The notes beneath the pieces are model-generated. The model was not told the origin of the DNA and did not search any database. It worked only from the letters and a program-made list of their open reading frames with translations. A stretch of DNA of 10,740 nucleotides, from positions 1 through 10,740 of the forward strand of contig JAEMPM010000163.1 in assembly GCA_022759285.1 (NCBI GenBank), in the 5' to 3' direction. Shown here piece by piece: positions 6,708-10,740 of this stretch (positions within the stretch are counted from its first letter, which is position 1; every line of letters starts with the position of its first letter). Made by a program: the position numbers and the translations under genes. The DNA comes from Thermocrinis sp. (GTDB lineage: Bacteria; Aquificota; Aquificia; Aquificales; Aquificaceae).

Positions 6708-7941
6708 AGCCAAGATCCTCCTCTATGCGCAAGAGTTCGTTGTACTTCGCAATCCTATCTGTTCTTGAAGCGGAACCTGTCTTTATCTGTCCTGCATTGA
6801 CAGCCACTGCCAAGTGGGCTATAAAGGTATCTTCTGTTTCTCCAGAACGATGGGAGATTATCGTATTGTAGCCATGTTCTTTGGCAAAGGCTATGGTTTC
6901 CATAGTTTCCGAAAGGGTACCTATTTGGTTTAGCTTTATGAGTATGGCGTTGGCAATGCCCTTTTCAAAGCCCTCTCGCAAGGTGTTTATGTTGGTGGTA
7001 AATAGGTCATCTCCCACCAACTGCACCTTAGAGCCGAGTGCCTGAGTGATCAACTTCCAACCCTCCCAGTCGTTTTCCGCCATTGGATCTTCCAAGGATA
7101 CTATCGGAAACTTTTCAATTAGCTTAAGGTAAAACTCTACCAGTTCATCTGCTTTTAGCTTTTTGCCCTCTATGTGGTAAAGGTCATCCTCGTAGTAAAA
7201 TTCAGAGGACGCACAGTCTAAAGCCAAGAGCACATCCTCACCTGGCTTGTATCCGGCGGACTCTATTGCCCTCATCAAAAACTCCAAGGCTTTTTCTGTG
7301 TTTTCCAGATTGGGAGCAAAACCTCCTTCATCTCCTACATTGGTAGAGTAGCCCTTCTCTTTGAGAAGTTTTTTCAGTGTATGAAAAACTTCTACTCCAG
7401 CCCGGAGGGCTTCGGAAAAGCTCCCACCACACACGGGCACGATCATAAACTCCTGAATGTCCAAAGGATTGTCCGCATGCACCCCTCCGTTGATCACGTT
7501 CATTAAGGGCACGGGTAGTTTGTTTCCAAATAAGCCTCCCAAGTATCTGTATAAGGGCACTCCAAGATGGTTTGCCATAGCCTTTGCAGTTGCCATACTA
7601 ACCCCAAGGATCGCATTGGCTCCCAGCTTGCTTTTGTTTGGTGTCCCGTCTAACTCTATTAAAAGTCTGTCTATTTCCCTCTGATTGTAGGCAGGTAAAC
7701 CCTTAAGCTCTTTGGCAATTATACCGTTCACATTATCCACTGCCTTTAAGACACCCTTTCCCAAGTATCTTTTAGGATCATTGTCTCTGAGCTCTAAAGC
7801 TTCCCTCTCTCCGGTGGATGCTCCACTTGGTACTATAGCTCTTCCTACCGCACCAGAGGATAGTCTAACTTCCACTTCTACGGTGGGGTTTCCCCTTGAG
7901 TCCAAAACCTCTCTTGCCTTTACTTGTTCTATGACCACCAT
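6655..7941 (-). CDS. eno: Enolase (phosphopyruvate hydratase)
   Basis: A cytosolic enzyme of 428 residues, the normal length, interconverting 2-phosphoglycerate and phosphoenolpyruvate; in an autotroph it would mainly serve gluconeogenesis. The active site is complete: loop SGASTG (39-44), NVGDEGGFAP with Glu205, magnesium ligands Asp242, Glu284 (SLEDPM) and Asp311 (VGDDLF), catalytic Lys336 (IKLNQIGTL), His364 (SHRSGETED) and Lys387 (KTGSASRTDR). The ATG at 7941-7939 begins the standard VIEQVKAREVLDSRGNPTVEV N-terminus (described here in full length only by position 3-23). No Shine-Dalgarno site precedes it. A TAAAAT -10-like box ends six bases before the ATG, so a leaderless mRNA is likely. 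It probably forms an operon with ftsB and starts 18 bp from the divergent thiE gene. Confidence 0.99.
   Translation of the reverse strand: MVVIEQVKAREVLDSRGNPTVEVEVRLSSGAVGRAIVPSGASTGEREALELRDNDPKRYLGKGVLKAVDNVNGIIAKELKGLPAYNQREIDRLLIELDGTPNKSKLGANAILGVSMATAKAMANHLGVPLYRYLGGLFGNKLPVPLMNVINGGVHADNPLDIQEFMIVPVCGGSFSEALRAGVEVFHTLKKLLKEKGYSTNVGDEGGFAPNLENTEKALEFLMRAIESAGYKPGEDVLLALDCASSEFYYEDDLYHIEGKKLKADELVEFYLKLIEKFPIVSLEDPMAENDWEGWKLITQALGSKVQLVGDDLFTTNINTLREGFEKGIANAILIKLNQIGTLSETMETIAFAKEHGYNTIISHRSGETEDTFIAHLAVAVNAGQIKTGSASRTDRIAKYNELLRIEEDLGYAGRFGGKEEFWRFMGR
6717..6722 (-). promoter_or_regulatory. Shine-Dalgarno site of ftsB inside the eno coding region
   Basis: Minus-strand AGGAGG nine bases before the ATG at 6707. 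It decides the ftsB start and shows that ftsB can be initiated independently, although its start is buried in eno. Confidence 0.75.
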
Positions 7942-7959
7942 AAGACTATTTTAAACCAC
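7924..7959 (+). promoter_or_regulatory. Predicted leaderless promoter of thiE, overlapping the eno start
   Basis: TTGTTC (7924-7929) and TATTTT (7947-7952) are 17 bp apart, and the thiE ATG lies 7 bp after the -10. Transcription would therefore begin at or next to the ATG. The -35 is inside the first codons of eno. The hexamers are imperfect (three and four matches of six), so the call rests mainly on spacing and on the absence of any room for a leader. Confidence 0.4.
7948..7953 (-). promoter_or_regulatory. Predicted -10 box of eno
   Basis: Minus-strand TAAAAT, five of six matches to TATAAT, ends six bases before the eno ATG. I see no good -35 at 16-18 bp. It occupies almost the same base pairs as the thiE -10, so RNA polymerase could hardly serve both directions at once. 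Confidence 0.4.
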
Positions 7960-8532
7960 ATGGGACTGCCACGCCTTTATGCCATAACAGACTCCAAAAA
8001 GTACGGAGAGAATTTTGAAGAAACCCTCAGAAAGGTTCTTGACAGGGGTCTCCGAATGATCCAACTGAGGGAAAAGGGGCTTACCGGGAGGAAGTACTAT
8101 GAGCTTGCCCTTAGGGTGCGGGAAATCACCAGAGAATACTCTGCTCTTCTGTTCATCAACGACCGAGTGGATATTGCCCTTGCGGTCCATGCAGATGGTG
8201 TGCATCTGCCAGAAAAGGGCATACCGCCCAAGGTGGTAAAAGAGATTGCACCAAAACTTCTGATAGGATACTCTGCCCACAGTTTGGAATCAGCCCTTTA
8301 CGCCCAAGAGCAGGGAGCAGACTTTATAACCCTCAGTCCCATCTTTGAAACCTCTTCACATCCAGAAGCTAAGCCTTTGGGCCTTTTTTACTTACAGGAA
8401 GTTGCCAAAAAGGTAAGCATTCCTGTTTATGCTTTGGGTGGTATAACTTGGGATAGAATCGAACTCTGCTACAAAAACGGTGCCTACGGTATAGCGGGCA
8501 TAAGTCTCTTTATACCTTCTCAAGAAAAGTGA
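7960..8532 (+). CDS. Thiamine-phosphate synthase family protein (ThiE/TenI)
   Basis: A 190-residue TIM-barrel protein of the ThiE/TenI family, a little shorter than typical ThiE (about 210-220). ThiE joins hydroxymethylpyrimidine diphosphate to thiazole phosphate; TenI is a thiazole tautomerase. ThiE-type residues are seen: Arg37 and Lys39 (QLREK), Asn67-Asp68 (INDR), Asp79 (ADGVHL), Ser105 (GYSAHS), Thr131 and the phosphate-binding ALGGI (158-162). However, GVHLPEKG replaces the usual GVHLGQ, and the lysine of the T-x-TK motif is missing (ETSSHPEAK). So it may be a divergent ThiE or a TenI-like paralogue. The ATG at 7960 starts MGLPRLYAITD, the standard N-terminus; an in-frame ATG at 7924 would reach into eno and is less likely. 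The 3' end overlaps the helicase gene by 23 bp, tail to tail. Confidence 0.85.
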   Translation: MGLPRLYAITDSKKYGENFEETLRKVLDRGLRMIQLREKGLTGRKYYELALRVREITREYSALLFINDRVDIALAVHADGVHLPEKGIPPKVVKEIAPKLLIGYSAHSLESALYAQEQGADFITLSPIFETSSHPEAKPLGLFYLQEVAKKVSIPVYALGGITWDRIELCYKNGAYGIAGISLFIPSQEK

Positions 8533-10483
8533 TGTATATGCTCTTTTGGGTTCCGCCAAAATTCACAACAGCTTTTTCTCCATCTACCCTTACTACCACA
8601 CCTTCTCCGAAAACTTTGTGTCTTACCCTCTCTCCAGCCCTAAGCTTTATCTTTGGAGTTAGCTCTGGTAAGGAAGCGGCCTTTTTAAAAGCAGATAGAT
8701 CCAAAAATCTCTTGTCTATGTCTGAAAGAAACCTGCTTGGAGTACTTTCTTTATCCTTCACGTAGCTCATGTACAGCAGATCCTTAGCCCTTGTAATAGC
8801 CACGTAAAAGAGTCTTCTTTCTTCTTCTAATTCCCTTTGGTCCTCTAAACTCTTCTCATGGGGCAAGATGCCCTCCTCAAGCCTTGGGATGAAAACCACT
8901 GAAAATTCCAGGCCCTTGCTGGCGTGAATGGTCATTAACCTTACCCCTTGCCCCTTTTCTTCATCCTCTTGCAGTAGGCTAACCTCCTGCAGAACTTCCT
9001 CTAGGCTGTATCCTTCTATCGCCTTTTCTCTTAGGTATCTTAAAAGTTCTTTCACATTCTCTTCCCTCTCCGTCCAATCCTTTGGGTACCTCTCTTTTAA
9101 TCTCTCAAAGAAATCTATTTGATGTAAAAACTCCTCAAAAGCCTGCGCATAGCTGTCTAAAGAGCGTGAAAGCTTGGAAAGCTTAGAGAGAAGGTTATAA
9201 AGGACCTTTGCTCTTACAGGGGGTAGCTCCTTAAGGGCTAAGGTAGTAGCCTTCAGCCAGTCTCCCGAGAAAAACCTTTCTATGAAGTTTACAGTTCCCT
9301 TTCCTACTCCCTCCGCAGAGACCTCCAAGGCCCTAACAAAACTCGTCCTGTCTGACCTATTAATCAGTAGCCTCAAAAAGCTCAGTGCATCCTTGACCTC
9401 TGCCCTTTCAAAAAATCTGACGGCACCAACCACTTTATAGGGAATGCCCGCACTAAAGAGAGCCCTTTCGTAGCTATCCATAAGATGGCTAACCCTAAAA
9501 AGCACCGCTATTTGGGAGAGGGGATATTGACTGCTTAAGCGCTTTATCTCTTCAGCCACCCACCTTGCCTCTTCTTCTGGCTTTGAAAATCTTCTAACAA
9601 CGGGCTTTTCTTCTCCATCCCGTACTGCTATCAAGCGGGGGATGAGTTCCTTCCACTCTGCCAGGGAAGCAGAGAGTACACAGTTGGCAACCTCTATTAT
9701 GAACTTTTTAGAACGGTAGTTGTATTCAAGCTTGACCACCTCTGGGTTGAAATCCTCCTTAAATCTAAGCATATTGTCCGGTCTTGCATAACGCCATTCA
9801 TATATGCATTGGTTTGGATCTCCTACCACACATATGTTTTCTCTACTCAACCTTTTAACGATTTCATACTGGACAGTGTTGGTGTCCTGAAACTCATCCA
9901 CCAAAATGTAATCAAAGCGGCTCCTTAGGTCTTTTACCTTACAGAGCCTAAGAAGTTCCCACATAAGGTCCGAAAAGTCAAGCAGGGCATTTTCTCTCAA
10001 AAGATATATGTACTCCTCAAAGAGTCCTTCCAAAAGTGGGTCTGAAGGAGGCTTTAGGTCCTCTCTTCTTTTGGAGATGTATGCCTTAAAATCTTCAATC
10101 CTCTTTGCATCTATCCCCTTTTTTCTGAAAAGTTCTTTTATAAACTTGTTTTTTTCTTCCTCATCCAAAATGGAGAAATTTTTGGGAAGACCTATAAAGC
10201 TAGCGTATTCTCGAAGGAGACTCAGAGCTACCGAATGAAAGGTACCCACCCATTTTAGCCTTATACCCGTTACCTTCTCTATCCTCTCTGCAATTTCCTT
10301 TGCCGCTTTGTTGGTAAAGGTAAGGGCAAGGATACGGTTTGGGCTAAGGGAAAGCTCTCTCAGAAGATACTCCACTTTGTGGGCAAGAGTTTTTGTTTTT
10401 CCTGACCCTGCACCTGCAATAACCATAATGGGAGAGCCAAAGTGTCTTACCACTTTCTCTTGAGATGGATTAAGCTTATCCAT
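8510..10483 (-). CDS. UvrD/PcrA/Rep-type superfamily 1A DNA helicase
   Basis: A 657-residue ATP-driven 3'-5' DNA helicase, somewhat shorter than the usual 670-730. Motifs seen: Q motif LNPSQ (4-8), Walker A AGAGSGKT (23-30), motif Ia LTFTNKAAKEI (54-64), TFHS (81-84), motif II VDEFQDTN (195-202), motif III GDPNQCIYEWR (221-231), motif IV NYRS (255-258), motif V MTIHASKGLEF (517-527) and motif VI VAITRAK (561-567). The last 40 residues (GERVRHKVFGEGVVVRVDG...) resemble the Tudor-like tail by which PcrA and UvrD bind RNA polymerase. This favours PcrA/UvrD over Rep and suggests roles in nucleotide-excision and transcription-coupled repair, though the exact orthologue is not certain. The ATG at 10483 has no SD, and a GATAAT box ends seven bases upstream, so a leaderless mRNA is likely. 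Confidence 0.95.
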   Translation of the reverse strand: MDKLNPSQEKVVRHFGSPIMVIAGAGSGKTKTLAHKVEYLLRELSLSPNRILALTFTNKAAKEIAERIEKVTGIRLKWVGTFHSVALSLLREYASFIGLPKNFSILDEEEKNKFIKELFRKKGIDAKRIEDFKAYISKRREDLKPPSDPLLEGLFEEYIYLLRENALLDFSDLMWELLRLCKVKDLRSRFDYILVDEFQDTNTVQYEIVKRLSRENICVVGDPNQCIYEWRYARPDNMLRFKEDFNPEVVKLEYNYRSKKFIIEVANCVLSASLAEWKELIPRLIAVRDGEEKPVVRRFSKPEEEARWVAEEIKRLSSQYPLSQIAVLFRVSHLMDSYERALFSAGIPYKVVGAVRFFERAEVKDALSFLRLLINRSDRTSFVRALEVSAEGVGKGTVNFIERFFSGDWLKATTLALKELPPVRAKVLYNLLSKLSKLSRSLDSYAQAFEEFLHQIDFFERLKERYPKDWTEREENVKELLRYLREKAIEGYSLEEVLQEVSLLQEDEEKGQGVRLMTIHASKGLEFSVVFIPRLEEGILPHEKSLEDQRELEEERRLFYVAITRAKDLLYMSYVKDKESTPSRFLSDIDKRFLDLSAFKKAASLPELTPKIKLRAGERVRHKVFGEGVVVRVDGEKAVVNFGGTQKSIYITFLEKV

Positions 10484-10490
10484 TGGGACT

Positions 10491-10519
10491 ATTATCTATT
10501 ATCTTAGCAAACACGTCAG
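10491..10519 (-). promoter_or_regulatory. Predicted leaderless promoter of the UvrD/PcrA-type helicase gene
   Basis: On the minus strand, CTGACG (10519-10514) and GATAAT (10496-10491) are exactly 17 bp apart. They match the sigma-70 consensus at four and five of six positions. The ATG begins 7 bp after the -10, at the expected transcription start. A second GATAAT lies at 10503-10498. Confidence 0.5.
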
Positions 10520-10600
10520 GTGAGAAACTCGAAGAAACTGTGGATTTCCATAGCTTTTTCAGGAAATCTCAAATATGGGGCTCATTTCCCACGTGAGGTG
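10512..10600. repeat. Direct and inverted repeats in the helicase-rpsB spacer
   Basis: The 221-bp spacer 10484-10704 holds no gene that I can see. CACGTCAGGTG (10512-10522) and CACGTGAGGTG (10590-10600) are 11-bp direct repeats with one mismatch, 78 bp apart. Between them GATTTCC (543-549 after 10000) and GGAAATC (562-568) form a 7-bp inverted repeat with a 12-nt loop, and ATTTCC at 10584-10589 can pair with the same GGAAAT. The direct repeats flank the area upstream of both promoters and could be protein-binding sites. Confidence 0.4.
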
Positions 10601-10615
10601 TTTTTTGTATAGTTG

Positions 10616-10621
10616 TATAAT
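10616..10621 (+). promoter_or_regulatory. Consensus -10 box of the rpsB promoter
   Basis: A perfect TATAAT in an AT-rich stretch. Transcription would begin around 10628, giving a leader of about 77 nt. I see no convincing -35: 17 bp upstream is GTGAGG, within one copy of the direct repeat. An activator or an unusual -35 is possible. Confidence 0.6.
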
Positions 10622-10628
10622 AATAAAG

Positions 10629-10704
10629 AATAAACCGCACCTTTTCCGGTTGGGTTGCCCGTAAGGGTGATGGAAAAGGGTGGCAAAACCCAAGGAGGTG
10701 TAGC
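10629..10704 (+). promoter_or_regulatory. Structured rpsB mRNA leader, candidate S2 autoregulatory element
   Basis: CACCTTTTCC (10638-10647) pairs with GGAAAAGG-G-TG (10672-10682) as ten base pairs with one bulged G. Inside it, TTGCCC and GGGTGA (10655-10660 / 10665-10670) close a GTAA tetraloop of the GNRA type. GGG (10652-10654) can pair with CCC (10689-10691) just before the ribosome-binding site, making a possible pseudoknot. The same CACCTTTT strand can instead pair with AAGGAGGTG, the Shine-Dalgarno region (8 bp, two G-U). Competing pairings at the RBS fit feedback control by S2, which is known for rpsB leaders in other bacteria; applying it here is inference. Confidence 0.65.
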
Positions 10705-10740
10705 ATGAGTGTAGCAACTATGAACGAGCTTTTAGAGGCA
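10705..10740 (+). CDS. rpsB: Ribosomal protein S2 (uS2), N-terminal fragment
   Basis: Only twelve codons are present before the right edge: MSVATMNELLEA. This matches the start of S2, which typically reads like V-x-M-x-x-(L/M)-L-x-A followed by GVHFGHQ. The ATG follows AAGGAGGTG (10692-10700), a near-perfect Shine-Dalgarno site. The structured leader upstream supports a ribosomal-protein gene. S2 binds late to the 30S subunit and is needed for S1 docking. In most bacteria tsf (EF-Ts) follows, but that would lie outside the window. The call rests on a short match, backed by context. Confidence 0.8.
   Translation, partial: MSVATMNELLEA

Noticed and set aside
6705..6713. A TTG start at 6713 for ftsB.
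   Set aside because: The AGGAGG at 6722-6717 is spaced nine bases from the ATG at 6707 but only three from the TTG.
7924..7959. An ATG at 7924 that would lengthen the ThiE-like protein by 12 residues.
   Set aside because: It overlaps the start of eno, and the extension has no family similarity; MGLPRLYAITD from 7960 is the normal N-terminus.
8529..10238. Ser/Phe/Leu-rich open frames on the strand opposite the helicase gene.
   Set aside because: Their composition is what antisense reading of Lys/Glu/Arg-rich codons produces; no domain or start signal is visible.
823..10252. The 15-mer AAAGGTACCCACCCA occurs at 823-837 and again at 10238-10252.
   Set aside because: Both copies encode WVGTF on the minus strand, in the DUF72 protein and in the helicase TFHS region. 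Shared codon choice for the same five residues explains the match; flanking bases differ.
10581..10607. CTCA...TGAG followed by GTGTTTTTT, resembling an intrinsic terminator.
   Set aside because: The stem is only four base pairs and no gene transcribed in this direction ends nearby.

Overview
The window looks like chromosomal housekeeping DNA from a thermophilic bacterium of the Aquificota (Aquifex/Hydrogenobacter/Thermocrinis-like). This is inferred from Lys/Glu/Arg-rich proteins, very tight gene packing, and an atpA standing apart from the other ATP synthase genes, as in known Aquificota. No mobile element, CRISPR array, rRNA or tRNA was seen.

Left block, minus strand (1-2387): atpA (F1 alpha subunit), then a DUF72/YecE-like gene, then the start of a class IV PLP aminotransferase (PabC/IlvE-like) cut by the window edge. 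The three genes overlap end to start and probably form one operon, read from a promoter just right of atpA.

Central block, plus strand (2452-6397): four overlapping genes read divergently from atpA. They encode an MglA-type small GTPase, a 473-residue protein in which I see three copies of a PATAN/DUF4388-like fold motif, an OmpR/PhoB-type response regulator and a two-TM histidine kinase. MglA-type GTPases and PATAN proteins act elsewhere in cell polarity, gliding and pilus control. The set is therefore a candidate signalling module, and it is the most novel content of the window.

Right block: eno (enolase) and ftsB (division protein) lie on the minus strand with a 53-bp overlap, and ftsB meets the kinase gene tail to tail. 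A ThiE/TenI-family gene starts only 18 bp from eno on the plus strand and collides tail to tail with a UvrD/PcrA-type helicase gene on the minus strand. A 221-bp spacer then separates the helicase from rpsB (ribosomal protein S2), of which only 12 codons are in the window.

Regulation: eno, thiE and the helicase gene lack Shine-Dalgarno sites. Each has a -10-like hexamer ending 6-7 nt before its ATG, which suggests leaderless mRNAs. rpsB instead has a consensus -10 box and a structured leader in which one strand of a long hairpin can alternatively pair with the ribosome-binding site, as expected for an autoregulatory ribosomal-protein leader. Both convergent gene pairs overlap, leaving no room for terminators between them.
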